Virus record (IMG/VR): IMGVR_UViG_3300017527_001322
Span: 1 to 64,000 of that record
Length of the DNA: 64,000 nucleotides
Source: a virus
Direction: 5' to 3' (one strand)
In this document: piece after piece, positions 1 to 6,643 of the stretch
Layout of the letters: each line of letters starts with the position of its first letter
How positions within the stretch are numbered: position 1 is the stretch's first letter
Notes under the pieces: model-generated
Databases searched by the model: none
What the model was told of the DNA's origin: nothing
Seen by the model: the letters and a program-made list of their open reading frames with translations, nothing else
Position numbers and translations under genes: made by a program

Positions 1-25
1 AGAACCAAGGTGGCCACGAGACGAA

Positions 26-364
26 ATGGAACGCAGGGTAAACCTGGCAATGGAGGCACTGGACAGGCTGAGAGAGGACAAGGGTCGCATTGCCGACCGC
101 ATTGAGGTCAAGGTCAAGCTACGCTGCGATGTCGGCACCAACTGGGAAGACATCGAGCCCGAGACCTGGGATGCCCGGGCACACAGCCCCGAGACCATCG
201 TCAACCACTTCTACATCAGGCCGGACAGGGTCATTGGCCAGCAAATCTGGGAGGTCCGCTGGAACTGGGAGGGCAGCAACCAGGGGCACTACGCTGCCGG
301 TGCCGGCCACTTCCACAACGCTGGTACCATGCCAGCGCATGTACGGCAAGGGAAGGAGAACTAG
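26..364 (+). CDS. hypothetical protein (112 aa)
   Basis: I do not recognise this family. The protein is soluble and charged, begins with a helix rich in Arg/Glu, and ends in a Trp/His-containing half. It is the first complete gene of a tightly packed rightward run: its stop is followed one base later by the next ATG, so the two are probably co-translated. Its promoter would lie outside the window. Confidence 0.7.
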   Translation: MERRVNLAMEALDRLREDKGRIADRIEVKVKLRCDVGTNWEDIEPETWDARAHSPETIVNHFYIRPDRVIGQQIWEVRWNWEGSNQGHYAAGAGHFHNAGTMPAHVRQGKEN

Positions 365-365
365 A

Positions 366-728
366 ATGCTAGACAGAAACGAGGCAATCAAGCGCATAAG
401 GGCCGCGCTGAAGGAAAAGACCGGGAAGCCATGGTCCGTCCGGGGTGGCCGGGGCACTGGGTGGGGCTGGATTACGGTATCCTCACCACCCAGGCGGAGA
501 GTATGCCACGACGAGAACCCTGATTATGACTGGAGGGCCTACCCCAGCACTTCCCCTTGCTACCTGGAACGACAGCCCAAAGAGGGAGAAGAGGGGTACT
601 ACATCAGCGATGCCGAGGCGCAGGAATTGGCCAACGCCTTTGGCATGGAGCGACCAGTGCATTGCCAGGGACTGAGCATCAGCCCTGACAACAGGGACTG
701 GCACGTGACGATGGTGGAGGGAGACTAG
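366..728 (+). CDS. hypothetical protein (120 aa)
   Basis: Unknown function. I chose the ATG at 366 because an AAGGAGAA Shine-Dalgarno lies just upstream and it follows the previous stop directly; the frame is open further upstream but would overlap that gene. A Gly/Trp-rich stretch near residues 30-40 precedes a region with spaced Cys and Tyr. The last base is shared with the next GTG start. Confidence 0.7.
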   Translation: MLDRNEAIKRIRAALKEKTGKPWSVRGGRGTGWGWITVSSPPRRRVCHDENPDYDWRAYPSTSPCYLERQPKEGEEGYYISDAEAQELANAFGMERPVHCQGLSISPDNRDWHVTMVEGD

Positions 729-982
729 TGGACACCTACCGAGCCAAGTATTACGGCGACATCCCCGAGCTGGCTGGTCAGGTTGGCAATGCCCAGCCAG
801 ACCCGTTCAGCGGGGTTTCAGGCCACCTATACGAAGCAGCATGGTGGTTCAAACCAGACGACTCCCAGGTCTACACCGAGTTCTGCGAGGGCGCACCGGT
901 GCTCATTGACGAAGACGACCTAGATATCCACATCCCTGACGATGGGGACCCGCCCCCGTGGGCAGAGGAGGCGACAGCATGA
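728..982 (+). CDS. hypothetical acidic protein (84 aa)
   Basis: Small acidic protein starting at a GTG that overlaps the previous stop by one base. The C-terminal third is dominated by Asp/Glu/Pro. No recognised domain. It is coupled at both ends (1-base and ATGA overlaps), so it belongs to the same early transcript. Confidence 0.65.
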   Translation: MDTYRAKYYGDIPELAGQVGNAQPDPFSGVSGHLYEAAWWFKPDDSQVYTEFCEGAPVLIDEDDLDIHIPDDGDPPPWAEEATA

Positions 983-1287
983 AGTACACCAAGGAAAAGA
1001 CCGTCGAAGGCTGGCTGGCCTGGATTGAGACCTGCCGGGCCGCACTAAGCCAGCACGAATTCTATCTGCGCAACGCCAGGGACTTTGGGACCACACAGGA
1101 GGAGTTCACCAAGGCATACAGCGAGGCCGCTGAGGCTGGGCTGGAGTCCTGGCTGGACACCGGACTGTTCGAGGGTGACATCGACATCCTGGGCGAGCTG
1201 CTGATTCACGGCAAGATTCAAGAGCCAGAGGGTGAGCCGATGGACGACTTCGAGGCCCAACTCATCAAGACGATTTTTGGAGGGTAA
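979..1287 (+). CDS. hypothetical protein (102 aa)
   Basis: Helical, Glu-rich protein without a recognised domain. The ATG at 979 overlaps the preceding TGA (ATGA) and has GAGGAGG in front, so I prefer it to the in-frame ATG at 958. Aromatic residues are regularly spaced in the first half. Confidence 0.7.
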   Translation: MKYTKEKTVEGWLAWIETCRAALSQHEFYLRNARDFGTTQEEFTKAYSEAAEAGLESWLDTGLFEGDIDILGELLIHGKIQEPEGEPMDDFEAQLIKTIFGG

Positions 1288-1289
1288 CC

Positions 1290-1490
1290 ATGGACAGAGA
1301 GACACAAGAGGCAATCCGGCAAGAGATGCACCGGGGCCTGCTGTTCGAGCCCAGGAGGGAAGATGTCATGGCCGACGAGTGGAACAACGGCGCGGTTGAG
1401 GCCGCTTGCCGGCGTGGCTGCATCGTTGAGCCTGATGGCTACTGCCAGCACGGACGCCCGAGCTGGATGTTGGTCTGGGGCGTAATCTAG
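1290..1490 (+). CDS. small protein with conserved-looking C-terminus (66 aa)
   Basis: The last third (EPDGYC, QHGRPSW, then a hydrophobic end) resembles a short C-terminal motif I associate with small proteins from environmental phages and Chloroflexota metagenomes; that link is from memory. Two Cys and one His could form a metal site. ATG at 1290 has GGAGGG nine bases upstream. Function unknown. Confidence 0.65.
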   Translation: MDRETQEAIRQEMHRGLLFEPRREDVMADEWNNGAVEAACRRGCIVEPDGYCQHGRPSWMLVWGVI

Positions 1491-1497
1491 AAGGGGA

Positions 1498-1563
1498 CGC
1501 TGGCCACCGTGGTCTGGGTAGCGCTGAGGGCCGACCCGAGGTGGGCGCCCAGGGTGGCCAGCG
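1498..1563 (+). ncRNA. long stable hairpin in the 1491-1607 gap
   Basis: Arms at 1498-1508 and 1553-1563 pair perfectly over 11 bp (CGCTGGCCACC with GGTGGCCAGCG). Further nested pairing lies inside, including CTGGG/CCCAG and GCGC/GCGC. There is no T-run after it, so it is not a simple intrinsic terminator. It may be an mRNA processing or protection element, or part of a small RNA. Strand assignment follows the flanking genes. Confidence 0.5.
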
Positions 1564-1564
1564 A

Positions 1565-1577
1565 TTTGACTGTCAAA
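1565..1577. promoter_or_regulatory. short palindrome TTTGAC-T-GTCAAA
   Basis: A 6-bp inverted repeat around a single T sits just after the large hairpin and 31 bp before the next gene. It could be an operator or a tight RNA stem. I see no convincing -10 box at the right distance. Confidence 0.3.
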
Positions 1578-1607
1578 CACGCTTAGCAAACACAACAGGA
1601 GGATATT

Positions 1608-1865
1608 ATGGGTGGTTGGGGCACAAAGCGTTCGATGGAAACAAGAATTGCAAAGCAGAATAAGAGCGGGGTTCGATTCGGAGACCTTGAACTAGGGAGT
1701 GAATTTGTTGTGACTATGGGTTGGTGGCCCTCAGGGGGCACAAAAGCCTACGTGACTTATCATGGGTTCAAAAGAGAAGATGGTTATGCAGACATGGCCA
1801 ACCCACCAGACGGATTCAAAAGCCTCATGTATATTAACGATGAACTGAAAGTCATACCACTGTGA
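1608..1865 (+). CDS. hypothetical protein (85 aa)
   Basis: Unknown small protein, probably all-beta, with a Gly/Trp-rich N-terminus. ATG at 1608 is preceded by AACAGGAGGATATT, an excellent Shine-Dalgarno. Codon use in this gene and the next two is visibly more AT-rich than in the neighbours, hinting at separate ancestry. Confidence 0.75.
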   Translation: MGGWGTKRSMETRIAKQNKSGVRFGDLELGSEFVVTMGWWPSGGTKAYVTYHGFKREDGYADMANPPDGFKSLMYINDELKVIPL

Positions 1866-1869
1866 GTGC

Positions 1870-1883
1870 TAACACACTATAAC
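1870..1883 (+). repeat. 14-bp direct repeat, copy 1
   Basis: TAACACACTATAAC occurs here and again, exactly, at 2297-2310. Each copy lies within a few bases of a gene stop, and the two copies bracket a pair of small AT-rich genes. It may mark a gained cassette or a repeated regulatory site. Confidence 0.55.
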
Positions 1884-1903
1884 GAACAGGAAAGGGGGCT
1901 AAC

Positions 1904-2065
1904 GTGGAGGAAAAAGAGGTTATAGAGACATTAGAAGATGCGGAGTTCATGCTCAAGATTGCCCGCGAGTGTTTGGGAAGTGATGATTTTGTACGCGCTC
2001 AACTCAAAGGCTCAATACAAAGGATCGAAAGGGTATTAGAAACGTTAACAGCCGAAGGAAGGTAA
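1904..2065 (+). CDS. small helical protein (53 aa)
   Basis: A GTG-start frame preceded by GGAAAGGGGG. The product is a Glu/Leu/Ile-rich, probably two-helix protein with heptad-like spacing (VIETLEDAEF, then IQRIERVLETL). Too small for firm assignment; a dimerising coiled coil is plausible. It lies between the two copies of the 14-bp repeat. Confidence 0.5.
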   Translation: MEEKEVIETLEDAEFMLKIARECLGSDDFVRAQLKGSIQRIERVLETLTAEGR

Positions 2066-2101
2066 CATGCCACGATATACAATAGAAAAGGGGAGGGGAA
2101 C

Positions 2102-2299
2102 GTGAATTACTTTTTCAAGTGTCATGTGTGTAAAGTAGAACATTCTGTTGATGGTACTTGGTCCCTATTGCCTAATGGCTGGCGCGTGGTTCACAGAGCG
2201 CAAATTGGCAGAATAGTTTGCGACCAGTGCGAAGCACCAAAAGGATACCATGAACCAAAGATGAATTTCAGATTGCAGCGTGCAAGTCATAAGCGATAA
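2102..2299 (+). CDS. zinc-ribbon-like protein (65 aa)
   Basis: Two CxxC pairs (Cys7/Cys10 and Cys40/Cys43) separated by about 30 residues form a classic small zinc ribbon; the C-terminus is basic. The start is GTG with AGGGGAGGGG upstream. It lies inside the AT-rich stretch bounded by the 14-bp repeats. A nucleic-acid-binding role is inferred only from fold and charge. Confidence 0.65.
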   Translation: MNYFFKCHVCKVEHSVDGTWSLLPNGWRVVHRAQIGRIVCDQCEAPKGYHEPKMNFRLQRASHKR

Positions 2300-2310
2300 C
2301 ACACTATAAC
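2297..2310 (+). repeat. 14-bp direct repeat, copy 2
   Basis: Exact second copy of TAACACACTATAAC, overlapping the end of the zinc-ribbon gene and immediately upstream of the operator palindrome at 2312. Confidence 0.55.
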
Positions 2311-2311
2311 T

Positions 2312-2328
2312 GTGACACCCGGTGTCAC
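2312..2328. promoter_or_regulatory. operator-like palindrome upstream of P1
   Basis: GTGACACC-C-GGTGTCAC is a perfect 8-bp inverted repeat about one central base, ending 15 bp before the -35 of the promoter at 2343. A near half-site (TGTGTCAC) follows at 2332. Related sequences occur at 8955-8969 and 13081-13095, also beside rightward promoters, so a shared regulator is likely. Confidence 0.65.
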
Positions 2329-2342
2329 GCCTGTGTCACAGG

Positions 2343-2371
2343 TTGACAATTGTTCCACCATGTGGTACAAT
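2343..2371 (+). promoter_or_regulatory. promoter P1 (extended -10)
   Basis: TTGACA at 2343-2348, 17-bp spacer, TACAAT at 2366-2371 preceded by TGG (extended -10). It fires rightward into the gene at 2396, which keeps a 5' leader with AAAGGGAGGGAG as ribosome-binding site. Confidence 0.85.
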
Positions 2372-2395
2372 CCAATTGAAAGGGAGGGAGTAAAC

Positions 2396-2713
2396 ATGCC
2401 ATTCATAATCAATATGACCGAGGCCGAGCAGAACGAACCAATCAAAACCAGGGACCTGAAGAAGGGTGACTGGGTCAAGCTGCGCAACGGCTGGTGTGCG
2501 CAGAAGGCGGACAACGTCCGCAACGTGGCCACGCCGATGTTCACGGTGTACGGTTTCTATACGGAGATTGGCTCCGTCTACGCCTGGGACATCGAGTTCA
2601 AGCTGGCCGACGACACCGACCCGGAGGGTATGATTTGGAATGCCACCAACCACATCGAGCTCACGCCCAAGCAGAAGAAGATACAGGCTGAGAACGAGGC
2701 ATTCTGGGGGTAG
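2396..2713 (+). CDS. hypothetical protein (105 aa)
   Basis: First gene after P1. The ATG at 2396 lies 25 bp past the -10 and has GGGAGGGAG upstream; a longer frame would start inside the operator and is rejected. The sequence looks like a small beta-barrel (LKKGDWVKLRNGW) followed by an acidic helix. Function unknown. Confidence 0.75.
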   Translation: MPFIINMTEAEQNEPIKTRDLKKGDWVKLRNGWCAQKADNVRNVATPMFTVYGFYTEIGSVYAWDIEFKLADDTDPEGMIWNATNHIELTPKQKKIQAENEAFWG

Positions 2714-2715
2714 AC

Positions 2716-2913
2716 ATGACTTTCACACTGGAAATCGACGGGTTGGACAATGAGGCATTTGACCCCTACATGGGCTTTGAGATAGCAAGATTGCTACGCA
2801 GGGCCGCTGACCGGATAGAAGACCTGCGCTACACCGATGACGACAACTGGGGCTTCGCCCTGATGGACGCCAACGGCAACAAGGTAGGGCGAGTCCTCAT
2901 GGAGGTGGACTGA
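2716..2913 (+). CDS. hypothetical acidic protein (65 aa)
   Basis: Asp-rich small protein with a central helix (MGFEIARLLRRAADRIEDL) and a beta hairpin at the end. It follows the previous gene after two bases. No recognised family. Confidence 0.7.
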   Translation: MTFTLEIDGLDNEAFDPYMGFEIARLLRRAADRIEDLRYTDDDNWGFALMDANGNKVGRVLMEVD

Positions 2914-2914
2914 G

Positions 2915-3175
2915 ATGCAGAGGCCAGATTGGTTGACAAGCGCAAAGCTGGCCGAGGCGACAAGTAATTGGCAGTCCTGGTTCCCGGTCTACGGCGGCTT
3001 AAACAAGCACCTGTGGCCCAATGACTGGAGCACAATGTGTGACAAGACCGGGCCAGGGGTTGGCAAGTCCTTTGACCAGCGCAAGAGCTACGGACGGACC
3101 GTGGAACTGCCGCCCTGCGAAATCTGCCTGGAGCGGGTGCGTATAGCCAAGGAGTGGGCCGATGCTCAGGAATGA
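2915..3175 (+). CDS. hypothetical protein (86 aa)
   Basis: Trp-rich N-terminal half, then three Cys (one alone and a CEIC pair near the end), which may hold a zinc ion. Starts one base after the previous stop and overlaps the next gene by 14 bp. Confidence 0.65.
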   Translation: MQRPDWLTSAKLAEATSNWQSWFPVYGGLNKHLWPNDWSTMCDKTGPGVGKSFDQRKSYGRTVELPPCEICLERVRIAKEWADAQE

Positions 3176-3422
3176 TGTCCAGCTAGAAGTGGACCGCATC
3201 ACCGCCGAGTTACTGAGCGCTGACGCCAGGCCGGTTAGCGGGGAGCCCTGGGACAATCATACAATCGACGAGTTGCCCATGACCTGCTGCTTCTACTGCG
3301 GTGAGTGCCGCACGAAACTGCTTATGGTAACCAAGATTCGGTTCTGGGGACCTGCATACCAGTGCAGGTCCCACAGTCTCTGCCGAAAGAGGAAAAACCA
3401 GGGGCATGGCTGCCTCTGGTGA
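3162..3422 (+). CDS. Cys-rich zinc-knuckle-like protein (86 aa)
   Basis: CCFYCGEC at residues 42-49 and later Cys68, Cys73 and Cys84 with nearby His give a likely one- or two-zinc binding pattern. Overlaps the previous gene by 14 bp with a different frame. No family recognised. Confidence 0.6.
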   Translation: MLRNDVQLEVDRITAELLSADARPVSGEPWDNHTIDELPMTCCFYCGECRTKLLMVTKIRFWGPAYQCRSHSLCRKRKNQGHGCLW

Positions 3423-3435
3423 GAGGAGGAAAAAC

Positions 3436-3819
3436 ATGCCGCACACAATTCAGAACCACAAGGAAGTCCAGGCCAAGAGCCGCAGGCACAAGGTCTGGTT
3501 CGTATGGGAGGACCCGGTCACCGGCCTCCGCCAGTACGGCGTGCGCTCCGGTGACAGCGACAGGGTCTACACAATCAGGGTCACCGAGGCCGAAGAGACC
3601 TTCACCTGCACCTGCGAGTGGGGTGGGTTCAAGACCTGGAGTGACCCCCGGACAGCCTGCTCCCACTCCCTGGCGGTTGACAACTTCCGCCAGAAAGAAG
3701 AGAAGGGCCGTGAGTCCAGCTCTGCCTGGGCCACGCTAGAGGATGCGCTGCGCCAGCACCGACCGAAGCGCGAGGTTGGCGATAACACCTGGCTGACCAG
3801 CCGGGCAGAGGGGACATAG
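3436..3819 (+). CDS. SWIM zinc-finger protein (127 aa)
   Basis: Cys58-x-Cys60 and Cys75-x-His77 form the CxC...CxH signature of SWIM zinc fingers, which usually bind DNA or protein partners in recombination or transcription factors. The rest is a short beta-rich N-terminus and a Lys/Glu helix. ATG at 3436 has GAGAGGAGG upstream; an in-frame ATG at 3406 lies inside the preceding gene and is less likely. Confidence 0.75.
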   Translation: MPHTIQNHKEVQAKSRRHKVWFVWEDPVTGLRQYGVRSGDSDRVYTIRVTEAEETFTCTCEWGGFKTWSDPRTACSHSLAVDNFRQKEEKGRESSSAWATLEDALRQHRPKREVGDNTWLTSRAEGT

Positions 3820-3821
3820 CC

Positions 3822-4133
3822 ATGCCATACCTGCACTACAAGTCAATGAGTGAGCTCCGGGCCATGGCCCGGGGCCACTTCTTCCACCCGGACACCATGA
3901 AGCACTGGGGCAGCACAGTCTACACCCAGGTCCGAACAGGGAGTACGGGATGGTTCTTCATCACGAGTGAGGGCCGAGCCTATGCCTGGATGCCCAGACT
4001 ATTCAAGGTCCGCAAGATGGACGAAGTGGGCAACGTGTCCACCATCGGCGAGCCTCACGTCACATTCGAAGAGGCACTGGAGGCAGCCACCGAAGCTGCC
4101 AGAAAGGACAAGGAAGAGAATGAAGGGCCGTAA
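3822..4133 (+). CDS. conserved phage-type hypothetical protein (103 aa)
   Basis: The N-terminus (SMSELRAMARGHFFHPDTM) resembles a small phage protein family whose members carry a conserved FHPDTM motif (I think of DUF7447-like proteins, from memory). Function unknown. It overlaps the next gene by 14 bp. Confidence 0.65.
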   Translation: MPYLHYKSMSELRAMARGHFFHPDTMKHWGSTVYTQVRTGSTGWFFITSEGRAYAWMPRLFKVRKMDEVGNVSTIGEPHVTFEEALEAATEAARKDKEENEGP

Positions 4134-4323
4134 GGTAATCCTGGTTGTCGTAATCCTGGTCATCATGTCGTTCTGCATCCTAGGTTGCTGGGGAGACGGT
4201 GATGTCAGGGGATGCTGGACCAACGAGTGTGTCAGGAACAGCACGGGCGCAGCCACATCATGCCCGACACTGACACCGGTCTACAAGGAAAGCGTCATCG
4301 AGCCGGCAGTGCCGGGCAAGTGA
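4120..4323 (+). CDS. small lipoprotein (67 aa)
   Basis: Basic start, about 17 hydrophobic residues (VILVVVILVIMSFCILGC) and a lipobox-like ILGC make this a bacterial-type lipoprotein signal. The mature part is short, with several Cys. ATG at 4120 overlaps the end of the previous gene. In an integrase-adjacent region such a gene may act in a lysogen at the host surface, for example in superinfection exclusion; that is inference. Confidence 0.65.
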   Translation: MKGRKVILVVVILVIMSFCILGCWGDGDVRGCWTNECVRNSTGAATSCPTLTPVYKESVIEPAVPGK

Positions 4324-4347
4324 AGGGGGAGTGAAGGGGGAGTGGTC

Positions 4348-5295
4348 ATGGACCTGAAAGATGCAATCCAGAAGTACATTGGTTTCCTGGCGGCCATCCA
4401 GAAGTCCATGGCCACCATCAACAACTACGACAGTGCCTTCAGGCAATTCGTAGGTTTCACGGGCAATATGCCCGTTAGTGAGCTAGGTCCCCGGCACGCC
4501 AAGAGCTTCATGGTCGAGCTGGGGACTCGTGGTCTGGCACCATCCACCGTCAAGGCCAGGATGGCTGCAATCACTGGGTTCTACGAGTACGTCGTTGATA
4601 CCTGGGGACCCCTCATCGACGAAGAGGGACGCCATACCTACATGACCAATGACCACATCCAGGCCATGAGACGCTGGCTCAAGAACAACAAGCCGAAACC
4701 CAAGAAGCGGGTACCCAGGGTGCCCAACGAGGCCCATGTCCAGACTGTCCGCCAGTACGCCCATCAGAGGGCAGCGGACAGGCCCGGTCCGTTCTCTTCC
4801 CGCAACGTGGCCATCCTTGAGATGCTGCTCTGCACCGGCTGCCGCCGCTCTGAGGTAGCGGCCCTGAAGTGGGACGACGTGGACCAGGTCAACCGGGTGG
4901 CCATTGTCAGGGGCAAGGGTGACAAAGAGCGGGTGGTGCCCCTCAGCAGGCAGGCCATGGACACCATGGAGCGCTACGCCAGGGAGTGGGCACCCAAGAA
5001 CGATGGAGCTGTCTTCCAGCGTCACAACAGCCTGGGTAAGCGGCCTGCTGGGCAAATGAGCCCTGAGTCAGTCGGCAACATCCTGGACAGGCTCTGTCTG
5101 GGTGCCGGAGTGCCAGCCATCACGGCACACCAGTACCGGCACCGAGCTGGCCAGATTATAGTCCAGGGAGCTGGGCTGGAGATGGCCAAAGAAATCATGG
5201 GCCACGAGAAAATCGAGACCACCATGGTCTACACTGATATGCAGTCCCTGGCGGTACAAGCGGCACACAGGCTGCAAGAGGAGGGTAAGCTGTAA
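4348..5295 (+). CDS. int: tyrosine recombinase / integrase
   Basis: The 315-residue protein has an N-terminal SAM-like core-binding domain (about residues 1-90) and a C-terminal catalytic domain with the full set of active-site residues: Arg166 in TGCRRSE, Lys190 in RGKGDKE, His261 and Arg264 in HQYRHR, His286 in GHEK, and nucleophile Tyr295 in MVYTDM. It would carry out site-specific integration and, with a directionality factor, excision. ATG 4348 lies 7 bp after AAGGGGG and is preferred over GTG 4342. The gene sits in the middle of the early block with no recognisable tRNA or att core beside it. The next start overlaps its stop. Confidence 0.93.
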   Translation: MDLKDAIQKYIGFLAAIQKSMATINNYDSAFRQFVGFTGNMPVSELGPRHAKSFMVELGTRGLAPSTVKARMAAITGFYEYVVDTWGPLIDEEGRHTYMTNDHIQAMRRWLKNNKPKPKKRVPRVPNEAHVQTVRQYAHQRAADRPGPFSSRNVAILEMLLCTGCRRSEVAALKWDDVDQVNRVAIVRGKGDKERVVPLSRQAMDTMERYAREWAPKNDGAVFQRHNSLGKRPAGQMSPESVGNILDRLCLGAGVPAITAHQYRHRAGQIIVQGAGLEMAKEIMGHEKIETTMVYTDMQSLAVQAAHRLQEEGKL

Positions 5296-5426
5296 TGGGG
5301 TGGAGAATCATCAAGAAGAAGCGTCGGACATCAACAAAGACCAAACTCAAACGAGCCGTTGGCTGGAAGCGCAGGGGTGGAGGCCGGCGCCGGAAGTTCA
5401 CCAGCTTCGGCATGAAGGGAGGGTAG
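5295..5426 (+). CDS. tiny arginine/lysine-rich protein (43 aa)
   Basis: An ATG overlapping the integrase stop (TAATG) opens a frame in which 18 of 43 residues are Arg or Lys, with Gly-rich linkers. Such a charge density suggests binding to DNA or RNA. Its coupling to integrase and to the HTH gene downstream makes a recombination accessory role possible. No family recognised. Confidence 0.6.
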   Translation: MGWRIIKKKRRTSTKTKLKRAVGWKRRGGGRRRKFTSFGMKGG

Positions 5427-5427
5427 T

Positions 5428-5838
5428 ATGGACCTACGAGAACGAAATGAAGCACGACTGACCCGGCAGGAGCTCCTGCTGGACCTGTTGCACTGGGCAA
5501 TATCCTACAACTTTTTCGTCTGCGATGACCAAGGAAGGAAGTCGATTCACCTCCTAGCCGTCGACGCCCAGGTGGCACTGCTGACAGAGGAACCCATGAG
5601 CAAGGAGTCAGAGGGCCAATTCAGAGACCTGATACGCTGCTCGGTGTTCCCACCAGTCATGGGCATCGAGGGTGCTGCCGCCTATCTAGGCCTGTCGGTG
5701 GGCAGTATCCGCTACCACATCCGGGTGGGCAACCTTCAGCCATTCAGGACCGAGAGGTCACACGCCTGGCTGTTCACACTCGACGACCTGGACCGGTTCA
5801 TCCGGGAGAAAGAGGGAGAAGAGGAGGAAGAAGCATGA
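5428..5838 (+). CDS. excisionase/MerR-type HTH protein (136 aa)
   Basis: The C-terminal half (residues 78-128) reads as a MerR/excisionase-type helix-turn-helix: GAAAYLGLSVGSIRYHI, then a wing, then FTLDDLDRFI. This is the layout of HTH_17 proteins used by phage excisionases and small regulators. The N-terminal half is helical and unknown. Its place next to integrase favours a directionality or lysogeny-control role. Ends in a poly-Glu tail; the next gene starts at ATGA. Confidence 0.75.
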   Translation: MDLRERNEARLTRQELLLDLLHWAISYNFFVCDDQGRKSIHLLAVDAQVALLTEEPMSKESEGQFRDLIRCSVFPPVMGIEGAAAYLGLSVGSIRYHIRVGNLQPFRTERSHAWLFTLDDLDRFIREKEGEEEEEA

Positions 5839-6224
5839 AACGAGGAGAAGCGCTGGTAGAGATGCTGGTCATGGTTGAGAACGGCGCCGGGGTCATCACC
5901 GGTGGCCGGGTCCATCCCGACATTCCCACCGGGCAAGAAATGTGCAACCGCACAAGCTGTGAGCACGCCGGCTACGGCATGTTCACGGGCATGGCTCCGA
6001 CCAGCCACCGTGTCATCTTTGACGGTGGCACAGCCATGCGCACTGCCGAGGCCGATGATGTAGGCGACCGCTTCAGTTGGTCACCACTCACTGCCGAGAG
6101 CAAGACACCGACCGAGATGATACGACCGACTCTGGAGTCAGTGGGCTTCGACTTCCAGAAGGTTGGCGATGCCCTCGTGGAAATGCTGGAGGAGTACGAA
6201 GGAAGGGAGGTGATAGAGGCATAG
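5835..6224 (+). CDS. hypothetical protein (129 aa)
   Basis: Last gene of the first rightward block, starting at an ATGA overlap. It begins and ends with similar short helices (GEALVEMLVM and GDALVEMLEEY), with a Gly-rich middle containing two Cys. Function unknown. Confidence 0.65.
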   Translation: MKRGEALVEMLVMVENGAGVITGGRVHPDIPTGQEMCNRTSCEHAGYGMFTGMAPTSHRVIFDGGTAMRTAEADDVGDRFSWSPLTAESKTPTEMIRPTLESVGFDFQKVGDALVEMLEEYEGREVIEA

Positions 6225-6247
6225 CCCTCACTCAGCTTGCATAGCTA

Positions 6248-6281
6248 GGCCCCACCCTGGTCAGGGGTGGGGCCGTTTTTT
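6248..6281 (+). terminator. intrinsic terminator of the early block
   Basis: GGCCCCACCC (6248-6257), 7-base loop, GGGTGGGGCC (6265-6274), then G and six T. A 10-bp GC-rich stem with a clear U-tract; it ends rightward transcription after the integrase block. Confidence 0.9.
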
Positions 6282-6322
6282 GCGTTAAAGACGGGGACGT
6301 ACTAGTTCTGGCTGCTTGTACT

Positions 6323-6395
6323 TCATTCCTGTAGGATTTGAACCCACTGCCATCAGTTTACGATACTGTTGCTCTGCCAATTGAGCTAAGGTTTG
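6323..6395 (-). tRNA. tRNA-Thr(CGU)-like gene, acceptor stem imperfect
   Basis: Read on the minus strand the 73 nt fold as a cloverleaf: U8-A9, D-stem GCTC/GAGC with GG in the loop, anticodon arm ACAGT-ATCGTAA-ACTGA with anticodon CGT, variable loop TGGCA, T-arm GTGGG-TTCAAAT-CCTAC. The acceptor (CAAACCT with AGGAATG) has two A-A mismatches, so it may be a decaying or specialised tRNA. CCA is not encoded. A promoter with extended -10 precedes it. Confidence 0.6.
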
Positions 6396-6433
6396 TAAGC
6401 ATCCACGGTTAGGGTACGCCCCCACCGTCAGTC

Positions 6434-6462
6434 ATTGTACCACAGCCTTATGACAAAAGCAA
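6434..6462 (-). promoter_or_regulatory. promoter P2 for the tRNA-like gene
   Basis: On the minus strand TTGCTT (6462-6457), 17 bp, TGG-TACAAT (-10 at 6439-6434). The -35 is weak but the extended -10 matches the other phage promoters. It lies 39 bp upstream of the tRNA-like gene. Confidence 0.55.
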
Positions 6463-6463
6463 A

Positions 6464-6499
6464 CCCCGGTCCTGTGGACGCAGGACCGGGGCCTTTTTT
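6464..6499. terminator. bidirectional intrinsic terminator
   Basis: An 11-bp perfect stem (6464-6474 with 6481-6491) has six T on the plus side (6494-6499) and a T-rich TTTGCTTTTG on the minus side. It closes the ncRNA and also backs up the terminator at 6248. Confidence 0.85.
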
Positions 6500-6637
6500 G
6501 CGTTGGGCACCTGGGGGGCGCGGCCCAGGCACCCTGTCTCGAAGGAGGTGCAATAAAGAATAAGGAATGAGACCCGGTCAAGCCCGGGGACCCCAGCCCC
6601 TGGACTCGACCTCCCAAAACCACCAAATGGAGAAGGT
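6464..6637 (-). ncRNA. candidate structured ncRNA with own promoter and terminator
   Basis: About 170 nt between promoter P3 and a strong terminator. On the minus strand: GGTCGAGTCC (6611-6602) pairs with GGGCTTGACC (6585-6576), 10 bp including two G-U pairs; GGGTGCCTGGG (6534-6524) pairs with CCCAGGTGCCC (6515-6505), 11 bp including two G-U pairs; then the terminator stem CCCCGGTCCTG/CAGGACCGGGG (6491-6464). The wobble pairs form only in the minus-strand RNA, which fixes the strand. A possible 37-codon plus-strand frame at 6566-6679 is thought unlikely because it lies behind a terminator. Confidence 0.7.
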
Positions 6638-6643
6638 AGCTCC

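Noticed and set aside
2067-2105. 12-codon frame before the zinc-ribbon gene
   Set aside because: Too short to support as a gene; it may simply be the leader of the GTG start at 2102.
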